Source: Oxalobacteraceae bacterium
GTDB taxonomy: Bacteria; Pseudomonadota; Gammaproteobacteria; Burkholderiales; Burkholderiaceae_D
Assembly (NCBI GenBank): GCA_947454305.1
Contig: CANGJE010000003.1
Span: 23,429 to 87,428 of the forward strand
Direction: 5' to 3'
Length of the DNA: 64,000 nucleotides
Shown here: positions 38,581 through 46,073 of the stretch, one piece after another
Layout: each line of letters starts with the position of its first letter
Numbering within the stretch: the first letter of the stretch is position 1
Notes under the pieces: model-generated
The model's input: only the letters and a program-made list of their open reading frames with translations
Database searches by the model: none
What the model was told of the DNA's origin: nothing
Translations under genes and position numbers: made by a program

Positions 38581-39927
38581 ATGTTTGAAAAAATTCTCAT
38601 CGCAAATCGTGGCGAAATCGCTTTGCGCATTCAGCGTGCATGCCGCGAAATGGGCATCAAAACCGTTGTAGTGCACTCCGAAGCTGACCGTGAAGCGAAG
38701 TACGTAAAACTCTCTGATGAGTCGGTCTGCATAGGCCCGGCCGCCTCGGCACAAAGTTATTTGTCTATGCCCGCGATCATTAGTGCCGCCGAGGTTACTG
38801 ATGCCGAGGCTATCCATCCTGGTTATGGATTTTTATCTGAAAACGCCGACTTCGCTGAACGAGTAGAACAATCAGGTTTTGTCTTTATTGGACCGCGTCC
38901 CGAGTCCATACGTTTAATGGGCGATAAAGTCTCGGCCAAGCAGGCGATGATCAAAGCGGGCGTTCCTTGTGTGCCCGGATCCGAAGGTGCGCTACCGGAT
39001 GATCCAAAAATTATTATTCAGACGGCACGCCGTGTCGGTTACCCGGTCATTATTAAGGCCGCTGGTGGTGGCGGTGGTCGCGGTATGCGTGTGGTGCATA
39101 CAGAAGCGGCGCTTCTAAACGCGGTCACCATGACCAAAGCAGAAGCCGGCGCAGCGTTTAGTAATCCCGAGGTCTACATGGAAAAGTATCTGGAGAATCC
39201 ACGTCACGTGGAAATCCAGGTGCTTGCTGATGAATTCAAAAATGCGGTTTGGCTGGGTGAACGTGACTGCTCTATGCAACGCCGGCATCAAAAAGTTATT
39301 GAAGAAGCGCCAGCGCCGGGCATTCCACGCAAGCTGATCGAAAAAATTGGTGATCGCTGTGCCGAAGCTTGTCGCAAGATTGGCTACCGCGGTGCGGGTA
39401 CCTTTGAATTTCTTTACGAAGCCGGTGAGTTTTATTTCATCGAGATGAACACGCGTATTCAAGTTGAACATCCGGTGACAGAAATGATTACCGGTATCGA
39501 CCTAGTACAAGAGCAAATACGCATCGCTTCTGGCGAAAAATTACGCTACCGCCAAAAAGATATTGTGCTGACGGGACATGCGATTGAATGCCGTATCAAC
39601 GCAGAAGATCCGTTTAAATTTACACCCTCACCCGGACGCATCCAATCATGGCATGCCCCCGGAGGACCAGGAATACGCGTTGATTCACATGCCTATGCGG
39701 GTTACTACGTGCCACCAAATTATGATTCCATGGTGGGTAAAGTGATCGCATATGGCGCTACGCGCGACCAAGCTATTCGACGCATGCAGATTGCTTTATC
39801 TGAGATGGTCGTTGAAGGCATACAAACTAATATTCCTTTGCACCGCGAGTTGATGGAAGATGCACGCTTTGCTGAGGGTGGAACGAACATCCACTACTTA
39901 GAGCAGAAACTTGCGAACAAAAAATAA
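38581..39927 (+). CDS. accC: Biotin carboxylase subunit of acetyl-CoA carboxylase
   Basis: ATP-dependent carboxylation of AccB-biotin. 448 residues, normal length. ATP-grasp blocks [51 protein letters not shown], and [17 protein letters not shown], with the catalytic Arg and Glu in the last segment, are all present. The carboxyltransferase subunits accA and accD are not in the window. Confidence 0.98.
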   Translation: MFEKILIANRGEIALRIQRACREMGIKTVVVHSEADREAKYVKLSDESVCIGPAASAQSYLSMPAIISAAEVTDAEAIHPGYGFLSENADFAERVEQSGFVFIGPRPESIRLMGDKVSAKQAMIKAGVPCVPGSEGALPDDPKIIIQTARRVGYPVIIKAAGGGGGRGMRVVHTEAALLNAVTMTKAEAGAAFSNPEVYMEKYLENPRHVEIQVLADEFKNAVWLGERDCSMQRRHQKVIEEAPAPGIPRKLIEKIGDRCAEACRKIGYRGAGTFEFLYEAGEFYFIEMNTRIQVEHPVTEMITGIDLVQEQIRIASGEKLRYRQKDIVLTGHAIECRINAEDPFKFTPSPGRIQSWHAPGGPGIRVDSHAYAGYYVPPNYDSMVGKVIAYGATRDQAIRRMQIALSEMVVEGIQTNIPLHRELMEDARFAEGGTNIHYLEQKLANKK

Positions 39928-39936
39928 GCGGCTGCG

Positions 39937-40857
39937 ATGAGCTGGACAGAAATCGTCCTTGAAGTGCCGCGTCAGCAGGCTGAGCTTGTATCGGATGCAT
40001 TGATTGAAGCCGGTGCTTTATCAGTATCGGTAGAAGATGCGAACGAAGGCACGGATGCAGAACAACCCTTGTTCGGCGAGCCCGGCATGGAACCTACCGA
40101 ACACGCATGGGAAAGTAGTCGCGTAGTGGCGCTCATCAACGCCAGCGACGACGCTGCAGAACTTGTCCACCAAGCTTGTGCGATGTGCGATTTCAGCACG
40201 GTATTACCTTTTAAATTGCGCTCAGTGGCTGACCAAGATTGGGTACGACTGACTCAATCGCAATTTGAACCTATACATATAGGGAAAAATATCTGGGTGG
40301 TACCTAGCTGGCATGACGCCCCGAATCCCGATGCATTAATTTTAGAACTCGATCCCGGACTCGCCTTCGGCACGGGTAGTCACCCGACTACCAAGCTGTG
40401 TATGGAATGGCTGGAGGTGAACCTACGCTCGCCACAGTCGGTGCTCGACTATGGTTGCGGGTCGGGTATTTTGGCGATGCTGGCCAACAAGGTCGGAGCG
40501 CATCCTGTCGACGGCGTTGATATCGACCCGCAGGCAATTGTGTCTGCGCGTGAAAATGCCGAACGCAATCGATGTGACGTTACTTTTTTCCTGCCCGAAG
40601 ACTTTGCGACTGCTCGTCAAGGCCAACGCTATGACGTCGTGGTGGCGAATATTTTGTCTGGCCCGCTGAAAGTGATGGCGCCTATGCTATGTGGCCGTGT
40701 CACCAAAGGGGGGTCGCTGGTGCTCTCCGGCGTGCTGGCACGCCAGGCCGACGAAGTCATCGCTTGCTACAAAAACTATATTCAGCTGTCGGTCAGTGCT
40801 GAGTTCGAAGGCTGGGTCGCTCTTGCAGGATCCCTTGAAAACCTTGCAATAGATTAA
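39937..40857 (+). CDS. prmA: Ribosomal protein L11 methyltransferase
   Basis: SAM-dependent trimethylation of ribosomal protein L11. 306 residues: N-terminal L11-binding domain (about 1-60), a linker, and a Rossmann methyltransferase domain with [12 protein letters not shown] and the [13 protein letters not shown] motif (NPPY-like). [20 protein letters not shown] is the family signature. It follows accC by nine bases, a conserved accBC-prmA arrangement. Confidence 0.96.
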   Translation: MSWTEIVLEVPRQQAELVSDALIEAGALSVSVEDANEGTDAEQPLFGEPGMEPTEHAWESSRVVALINASDDAAELVHQACAMCDFSTVLPFKLRSVADQDWVRLTQSQFEPIHIGKNIWVVPSWHDAPNPDALILELDPGLAFGTGSHPTTKLCMEWLEVNLRSPQSVLDYGCGSGILAMLANKVGAHPVDGVDIDPQAIVSARENAERNRCDVTFFLPEDFATARQGQRYDVVVANILSGPLKVMAPMLCGRVTKGGSLVLSGVLARQADEVIACYKNYIQLSVSAEFEGWVALAGSLENLAID

Positions 40858-40868
40858 GATAGCGCGTC

Positions 40869-41759
40869 ATGCTTGCTACTCGCTGCCCCCATTGCCAAAC
40901 ACGCTTTCGCGTCACGCCCTCTCAGCTCGAGCTGCGGGAGGGTATGGTTCGCTGCGGCGCTTGCCGTGAACTCTTTAATGGTCGCGAGCACTTGCTGCAC
41001 GGTGCCGAGGATATGCCGCTGGAAGAAACACTCAGCACGGAAGATCTCGAAGGGCGCATGACCTTGGTTGATTTCGGCTCACTGCGCGCAAATCAAAATC
41101 AACCTACTCCGCCATCTAACATGCAAGACGAGCTGGACGCTCTATCAAAGGCGATTTCTGATTTGCAGAGTAAGCCGTGGAGCGCGCCAGAAGAAGCTGA
41201 GCTCAGCACGGAAACGCCTCCGATGATGGCAACGCCAACACCGTCTTTTGTTGAAGAAGCCAGAAGGCGTGAGCAAAGCGCGAACACCTGGAAATGGGTG
41301 CTCTGGCTAGGTATACCTTTTCTGTTAGTCGCCCTACTGGTTCAGCTAGGTTATTTTTATCGCGCCGATATTGCAGCGCGTTCGCCTGAAGCGGGACGGT
41401 ATGTGCGCGCCCTCTGTTCACGGGTTGGTTGCCAAGTTCGTCTACCTGAGCACATTGATTTGATTTCACTGGAATCGAGTCAGCTGCAACCAGTCACAGA
41501 TCATCCAGGACAATTCACCTTAACGGCACTAATTCGTAATCAGTCTGATACGGTGCAAGCTTGGCCATCACTCGACCTTGAATTAAAAACTGATGTGGGA
41601 CAGATCTTGGTTCGCAAAGTATTCAACCCACTCAATTATCTCCGCGCTGCTGATATCAAAAAGGGCATTGCCGCGCACGCCGAACAAGAGATTCAGATCA
41701 ACTTTGAACTGAGTGGTGAATCTCCTGGCGGTTTTAGCATCATCTTGTTCTACCCATAA
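40869..41759 (+). CDS. Zinc-ribbon and DUF3426 membrane protein
   Basis: 296 residues. The N-terminus has an MJ0042-type zinc ribbon (RCPHCQTRFRV and RCGACRELF, two Cys pairs), then an acidic low-complexity linker (about 45-130), one membrane helix (about 143-162, WVLWLGIPFLLVALL), and a periplasmic DUF3426 domain ending ESPGGFSIILFYP. Function unknown. It is 11 bases after prmA, so it belongs to the acc operon in expression; the association is frequent in Burkholderiales. Confidence 0.9.
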   Translation: MLATRCPHCQTRFRVTPSQLELREGMVRCGACRELFNGREHLLHGAEDMPLEETLSTEDLEGRMTLVDFGSLRANQNQPTPPSNMQDELDALSKAISDLQSKPWSAPEEAELSTETPPMMATPTPSFVEEARRREQSANTWKWVLWLGIPFLLVALLVQLGYFYRADIAARSPEAGRYVRALCSRVGCQVRLPEHIDLISLESSQLQPVTDHPGQFTLTALIRNQSDTVQAWPSLDLELKTDVGQILVRKVFNPLNYLRAADIKKGIAAHAEQEIQINFELSGESPGGFSIILFYP

Positions 41760-41817
41760 TTTCAACACGATCTGATCTTTCAACCGAGACAGCTTCAAAA
41801 CCAATAATCAAACTATT

Positions 41818-42750
41818 ATGACTTCACTGATCTGCGGCTCGATGGCCTTCGACACCATTATGTCTTTTCACGGACGTTTTTCTGAAGCGCTGCTGGCCGA
41901 TCAACTGCACAAGATCAACGTCGCCTTCTTGGTTCCCGGCATACGCAGAGAATTTGGTGGCTGCGCCGGCAACATCGCTTACAACTTAAAGTTATTGAAC
42001 GGCGATCCTCTCATCATGGCCACCCTTGGCAAAGATGGCGCCACTTATGTTGAACGTCTGGACAAATTAGGTATTAGTCGCCGCTGCATTAGGCATATCG
42101 ATGATGCCTATACAGCGCAGGCCTTCATTACGACCGATGCAGATAGTAATCAAATTACTGCTTTCCATCCGGGCGCTATGGGCAGCTCGCACTTGAATAA
42201 AATTCAAGATGCCGGCAAAGTAAAAATTGCGATTGTTGCGCCCGATGGTCGCGATGGCATGATCGAGCATGCGGAAGATTGCTCGCGCCTAGGTGTGCCG
42301 TTTATCTTTGATCCGGGTCAGGGCTTACCTATGTTTAGCGGTGAAGAGCTGACGCACTTCATCGAACTGGCAACCTATGTTGCAGTGAATGACTACGAAG
42401 CAGAATTATTGACTGAACGCACAGGACTTTCGCTCGAACAGGTGGCTGAACGTGTCTCAGCGCTAATCGTTACACGTGGCGAACAAGGTGCAGAGATTTA
42501 TACCAGCAATGAGCGGTTTGATATTCCTGTCGTTCGCGTTGATCAGGTAGTCGATCCCACCGGTTGTGGTGATGCTTTCCGAGCCGGCATGCTATACGGA
42601 TTGACGCATGATATGGATTGGATGACGATCGGTCGCTTATCTTCACTCATGGGCTCGATCAAAATTGCCAGCCAAGGCGGTCAAAACCACACACCGACTC
42701 TCGCTGACATTCAAGAACGCTTCCGCAAAGAGTTCGGCTATAGTTTTTGA
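41818..42750 (+). CDS. PfkB-family carbohydrate/nucleoside kinase
   Basis: 310-residue ribokinase-fold sugar or nucleoside kinase. Substrate-side motif GGCAGNIAYNLKLL (about residues 42-55) and the anion-hole motif DPTGCGDAFRAGMLYG (about 244-259), with the catalytic Asp in GCGDAF, are intact. Beta- and gammaproteobacterial members of this branch are often labelled adenosine kinase, but the substrate is not certain. It sits 58 bases after the zinc-ribbon gene and is last in the plus-strand run. Confidence 0.88.
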   Translation: MTSLICGSMAFDTIMSFHGRFSEALLADQLHKINVAFLVPGIRREFGGCAGNIAYNLKLLNGDPLIMATLGKDGATYVERLDKLGISRRCIRHIDDAYTAQAFITTDADSNQITAFHPGAMGSSHLNKIQDAGKVKIAIVAPDGRDGMIEHAEDCSRLGVPFIFDPGQGLPMFSGEELTHFIELATYVAVNDYEAELLTERTGLSLEQVAERVSALIVTRGEQGAEIYTSNERFDIPVVRVDQVVDPTGCGDAFRAGMLYGLTHDMDWMTIGRLSSLMGSIKIASQGGQNHTPTLADIQERFRKEFGYSF

Positions 42751-42761
42751 TAAACGAAGCA

Positions 42762-42805
42762 GCTTAGATTGTTTGATCAGTCGCAATCAATTCAACAATC
42801 TCAGC
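42762..42805. terminator. Hairpin between convergent PfkB kinase and DUF167 gene
   Basis: AGATTGTT (42766-42773) pairs with AACAATCT (42794-42801), extended by GCT/AGC and with TGAT/ATCA inside. There is no T run on either side. Its position between convergent genes suggests a bidirectional transcription end or 3' protection. Confidence 0.5.
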
Positions 42806-42809
42806 GTCG

Positions 42810-43103
42810 TTAGCTGAGTAGCGCTTCGATCTGCTCGAGGGTCATCTCGGTACGCACCTCAAGTAATTTTTGCCGGCTGCCGTGACCGCGACTGACAGTG
42901 ACATCTCTTTTGGCTACCTTCAGTCGCTCGGCAATGAAATGTGTCAGTGCCTCATTTGCTTTTCCATCAACAGGTGGCGCATGCAGTCTAATCTTGAGTG
43001 CGCCTTCCACTAAGCCAGAAATTTCTGTTCGCGAAGCGTTGGGCTGAACATGCACCGCGATACGCAAGCACTCTCCATGTCGGCTACACCATGGACGCTC
43101 CAT
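42810..43103 (-). CDS. DUF167 (YggU) family protein
   Basis: 97-residue conserved protein of unknown function. The family motif VQPNASRTEISG, the ALKIRLHAPPVDGKANEAL block and VSRGHGSRQKLLEV are all present. The ATG overlaps the stop of the YggT gene by one base (TGATG), so the two are coupled. The yggT-yggU pair is common in proteobacteria. Confidence 0.92.
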   Translation of the reverse strand: MERPWCSRHGECLRIAVHVQPNASRTEISGLVEGALKIRLHAPPVDGKANEALTHFIAERLKVAKRDVTVSRGHGSRQKLLEVRTEMTLEQIEALLS

Positions 43104-43645
43104 CAGAACAAGCCGAGCAGCAAATTATCCGTGACAAACAAGACGACTCTTAGCATCAAAAATGCCAGGATAGGCGAGAGATCAACGCCTGCTATAGGCG
43201 GAATGAAGCGACGCAAAGGTCGCATCAAAGGCTGATTTAGTGCACGCACGATGGGAGCGAGTGGTGCATCGGGATTCACCCAACTGAAAATGACTTCTAA
43301 GAATAAGAGGCCAATAAAACCGTAAACCACCCAATGTATTAGCGTGTGTAGTGACAGCACGAGCCAGGGCTCAACCACAAATGCGGATCGCACACCAAGC
43401 TGAATAGCCACTGACAGCAGCGCAACTAGTAATCCACCTACCAAGCTAGCCCAGTCAAAGCCACCTAGCCCAGGCAATATGCGACGCAGTGGTAGCACTA
43501 GCCAATCCGTCGTCCTAAACATGAACTGACCAAGGGAGAATGGCGGGCGCACTCGCACTGCCTGCATCCAAAACCGCAGCAGTAAAACGCCAGCCAGTAA
43601 GGTCGACACCGTATCAATGATCAGACTAACGATGCTGGCAACCAA
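43103..43645 (-). CDS. YggT family integral membrane protein
   Basis: 180-residue inner-membrane protein with two YggT repeats, each with two membrane segments. The repeated motif can be seen as FRTTDWLVLPLRRILPG and RALNQPLMRPLRRFIPP, followed by PPIAGVDLSPILAFLMLRVV. Function is not well defined; homologues have been linked to osmotic and cell-division or shape phenotypes. A terminator of the upstream histone-like gene lies at 43716-43754, so this pair must have its own promoter. Confidence 0.92.
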   Translation of the reverse strand: MVASIVSLIIDTVSTLLAGVLLLRFWMQAVRVRPPFSLGQFMFRTTDWLVLPLRRILPGLGGFDWASLVGGLLVALLSVAIQLGVRSAFVVEPWLVLSLHTLIHWVVYGFIGLLFLEVIFSWVNPDAPLAPIVRALNQPLMRPLRRFIPPIAGVDLSPILAFLMLRVVLFVTDNLLLGLF

Positions 43646-43715
43646 AGTTCACCCTAACAATCTGGTTTTAATCTGCAAAAGATAGCTGTTCGACACACCG
43701 TCAGAGCGGACTAGA

Positions 43716-43754
43716 AAAATCCCGCGGCAGATCCTGAGTCTGCTGCGGGATTTT
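43716..43754 (-). terminator. Rho-independent terminator of histone-like gene
   Basis: AAAATCCCGC (43716-43725) pairs with GCGGGATTTT (43745-43754), continued by GCAGA/TCTGC after a one-base mismatch. On the minus strand the stem is followed by a run of five T. It separates the histone-like gene from yggT. Confidence 0.85.
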
Positions 43755-43783
43755 GTCGACTGACACTCGCTTTACTCAGCAAG

Positions 43784-44323
43784 TCAGGGACGAACGCCGG
43801 TAGGAAAAGGCCAAGCGGCAGCTGGACTGAGTATGGTCTTCAAGACCGATGCTGAGGCTGGTGCCGGTGTTGGCGCGTGTGCTGGTTTGTGCACAACAGG
43901 CTTTTTAGGAGCTGCCTTTTTGGGCGCTGCCTTTTTGGGCGCTGCCTTTTTCGCTACGACCTTCTTTGCTACCGCTTTCTTAGCGGCGGGCTTTTTCTTT
44001 GCGACTACTTTCTTAGCTACTGCTTTTTTGGCGACTTTTTTTACGGCCTTCTTAGCCGCCGGCTTTTTCTTCGCAACGGCTTTTTTAACTACTTTTTTTG
44101 CTGCCTTTTTAGCTGCTGGCTTTTTCTTAGCAACGGCTTTTTTGGCGACTTTTTTTACGGCCTTTTTAGCTACTGGCTTTTTCTTAGCAACGGCTTTCTT
44201 AGCGACTTTTTTGACAGCTTTTTTCGCTACGACCTTCTTCTTGGCCAGCGCCTTCTTTGCTACCGGCTTCTTTTTGGCAGCCGGCTTCTTTTTGGCTGCG
44301 GTTTTCTTCTTGGCTGTTGCCAT
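43784..44323 (-). CDS. Histone H1-like Lys/Ala-rich nucleoid protein (AlgP/HbpA type)
   Basis: 179 residues composed almost wholly of Lys, Ala, Pro and Val in irregular repeats (KKPAAKK, KKAVAKK, KKVVAKK), ending in a Pro/Ala-rich tail (about 145-179). Such proteins bind DNA nonspecifically through their charge and compact the nucleoid. I chose the ATG at 44323 because AAGGAG is placed ideally upstream. The DNA repeats make length variation between strains likely. A second Lys/Ala-rich protein with a SWIB domain is at 53943. Confidence 0.9.
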   Translation of the reverse strand: MATAKKKTAAKKKPAAKKKPVAKKALAKKKVVAKKAVKKVAKKAVAKKKPVAKKAVKKVAKKAVAKKKPAAKKAAKKVVKKAVAKKKPAAKKAVKKVAKKAVAKKVVAKKKPAAKKAVAKKVVAKKAAPKKAAPKKAAPKKPVVHKPAHAPTPAPASASVLKTILSPAAAWPFPTGVRP

Positions 44324-44400
44324 TTCTTTCTCCTTCACGTGATCAAATGTCACAAGGTACAAAAGGGAAACCCGTCTGGACCTTAAGGGCCAAGCGGATT

Positions 44401-44441
44401 ATTCAATGGCGCAAACCGACATGGGGTTTGCGCTAATGAAT
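44401..44441. repeat. Long inverted repeat upstream of histone-like gene
   Basis: GCGCAAACC (44409-44417) pairs with GGTTTGCGC (44425-44433) over a seven-base loop, and ATTCA/TGAAT extends the stem at the ends. It lies about 80 bases upstream of the histone-like ATG. It has no T run, so it is either an operator or an RNA structure in the 5' region. Confidence 0.5.
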
Positions 44442-44591
44442 GGGGTACACACTGAACCGCGGTTCGCAAGAAGCTCGATTCAGAACGAGTCGCAACGAAT
44501 TAATTTAACCTTTACACAGCCATGTAACCTGATCTCGCATGAGAAAGCGGTCAAAGCCCACCAGTTAAATCACCACCGCACGACGCTAACC

Positions 44592-44618
44592 AAAAAAAAC
44601 GCCGGCCAAAAGGCCGGC
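44592..44618 (-). terminator. Rho-independent terminator downstream of nrdB
   Basis: GCCGGCC (44601-44607) pairs with GGCCGGC (44612-44618) over a four-base loop; on the minus strand an eight-base T run follows after a G. It ends transcription from nrdB, about 170 bases after its stop. Confidence 0.9.
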
Positions 44619-44790
44619 GCTCAAATACATTTACAAAAAGAACATCCCGTTTTGTGAAGGACACACGTCCCACCCCATATCACTCAGGCAGAAAGGACTA
44701 CACATAAACAATCGATAGGGCCCAGTTCTGTCCATCAAATCAGGTGGTCACCTTTCTGCTCTTAGCCATTCTGCTTTAACAGAGACTGCA

Positions 44791-45963
44791 TCATTCCCAG
44801 TTTAAGGCTCCGCCTGTCTGGTACTCAATGACTCTAGTCTCAAAGAAGTTACGTTCTTTCTTCAGATCGATCATCTCGCTCATCCACGGGAAAGGATTCT
44901 CCTCCTGAGGAAACAGCGCTTCCAAACCAATCTGCTGCGCACGACGATTTGCGATAAAACGCAAATAGCCTTTAAACATTGGCGCGTTCAATCCAAGTAC
45001 GCCACGCGGCATTGTATCCTCTGCGTAGCGATATTCCAACTCCACTGCCTCCAAAAATAGCGCCTTGATCTCTTCTTTGAATGTAGAAGTCCACAGGTGA
45101 GGGTTTTCTAGCTTGATTGTGTTGATCAGATCGATCCCAAAATTGCAGTGCATGGACTCATCACGCAGTATGTACTGGTACTGTTCTGCTGCACCCATCA
45201 TCTTGTTCTGACGGCCTAACGCCAATATCTGAGTGAAGCCAACGTAAAAGAACAGGCCCTCCATCAGGCAGGCAAAGACAATCAAGGACTTCAATAATTT
45301 CTGATCGTTCTCAGTGGTACCCGTGGTGAAGGCAGGATCTGTCAGGGTCTCAATGAATGGGATCAAGAATTGATCCTTATCGCGGATAGATTTGACCTCA
45401 TTATAGGCATTGAATATCTCGCTTTCTTCCAGACCCAGCGACTCAACAATGTATTGATAGGCGTGGGTATGAATAGCTTCTTCAAAAGCCTGCCGCAATA
45501 AATACTGACGGCACTCAGGTGCGGTGATATGACGATAGGTACCAAGCACGATGTTGTTGGCAGCCAGCGAATCAGCAGTCACGAAAAAGCCCAGATTGCG
45601 CTTCACCAAACGACGCTCGTCCTCAGTCAGTCCATTCGGATTTTTCCACAATTCGATATCACGCTGCATATTGATTTCTTGCGGCATCCAATGATTGGCG
45701 CAACCCGCAAGATATTTATCCCATGCCCACTTGTACTTGAAGGGAACGAGCTGATTGACATCAGTCTGGCCATTGATGACACGTTTATCAGCCGCCTGCA
45801 CGCGCTGAGCGGTATTTACTTGTGGCTCAGAACGGGCAAGAATGCCCTGATTGAGCGCTGCATCCGCATGCGTCGAAAACTGCGGTACGTTAGGTACCGC
45901 CTGAAGGTGTGGACGAGGCTGTGCTGATGCACGTGAAGCGGTTTCTTCATCCCAAGAGAGCAT
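44791..45963 (-). CDS. nrdB: Ribonucleoside-diphosphate reductase beta subunit, class I
   Basis: Holds the di-iron tyrosyl radical that starts ribonucleotide reduction in NrdA. 390 residues; the first 70 form a poorly conserved, Pro/Gln-rich extension. Metal ligands are in [11 protein letters not shown] and [13 protein letters not shown], where the EAIHTHAY segment holds a Glu, a His and the likely radical Tyr. [14 protein letters not shown] provides another Glu/His set. The C-terminus [19 protein letters not shown] should dock to NrdA. It lies about 110 bases downstream of nrdA with a large hairpin between. Confidence 0.97.
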   Translation of the reverse strand: MLSWDEETASRASAQPRPHLQAVPNVPQFSTHADAALNQGILARSEPQVNTAQRVQAADKRVINGQTDVNQLVPFKYKWAWDKYLAGCANHWMPQEINMQRDIELWKNPNGLTEDERRLVKRNLGFFVTADSLAANNIVLGTYRHITAPECRQYLLRQAFEEAIHTHAYQYIVESLGLEESEIFNAYNEVKSIRDKDQFLIPFIETLTDPAFTTGTTENDQKLLKSLIVFACLMEGLFFYVGFTQILALGRQNKMMGAAEQYQYILRDESMHCNFGIDLINTIKLENPHLWTSTFKEEIKALFLEAVELEYRYAEDTMPRGVLGLNAPMFKGYLRFIANRRAQQIGLEALFPQEENPFPWMSEMIDLKKERNFFETRVIEYQTGGALNWE

Positions 45964-46019
45964 GTGGTTATCCTTAGTTGCTTAAATCTTTAGTCGTTAG
46001 ACAGTCGTTAGCTGCTACA

Positions 46020-46066
46020 GGGTTGGCTAGAGCGACAAAAACAAATCTAACCACTCTAGCCAACCC
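46020..46066 (-). repeat. nrdA-nrdB intercistronic hairpin
   Basis: GGGTTGGCTAGAG (46020-46032) and CTCTAGCCAACCC (46054-46066) form a perfect thirteen-base-pair stem with a 21-base loop. On the coding strand no T run follows, so it should not terminate. It may set the relative levels of nrdA and nrdB mRNA by stabilising or processing the transcript. Confidence 0.7.
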
Positions 46067-46073
46067 AAATTTT

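Larger units (their letters stand above)
44324..44790. other. Intergenic region between nrdB and histone-like gene
   Basis: About 470 bases with no gene. It holds the nrdB terminator (44592-44618), a long hairpin (44401-44441), and a near-palindrome GG(A)CCTTAAGG(G)CC at 44378-44391 just before the histone-like gene. The histone-like gene's promoter should lie here but I cannot point to clear hexamers. Confidence 0.6.

Noticed and set aside
43890..44320. Tandem DNA repeats that could suggest a CRISPR array
   Set aside because: No spacers of regular length; the repeats encode Lys/Ala-rich protein.
43833..44386. Two overlapping 169-codon plus-strand frames, rich in Phe/Leu/Ala and hydrophobic
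   Set aside because: They are the antisense of the Lys/Ala repeats of the histone-like gene, which has a perfect ribosome site on the other strand.
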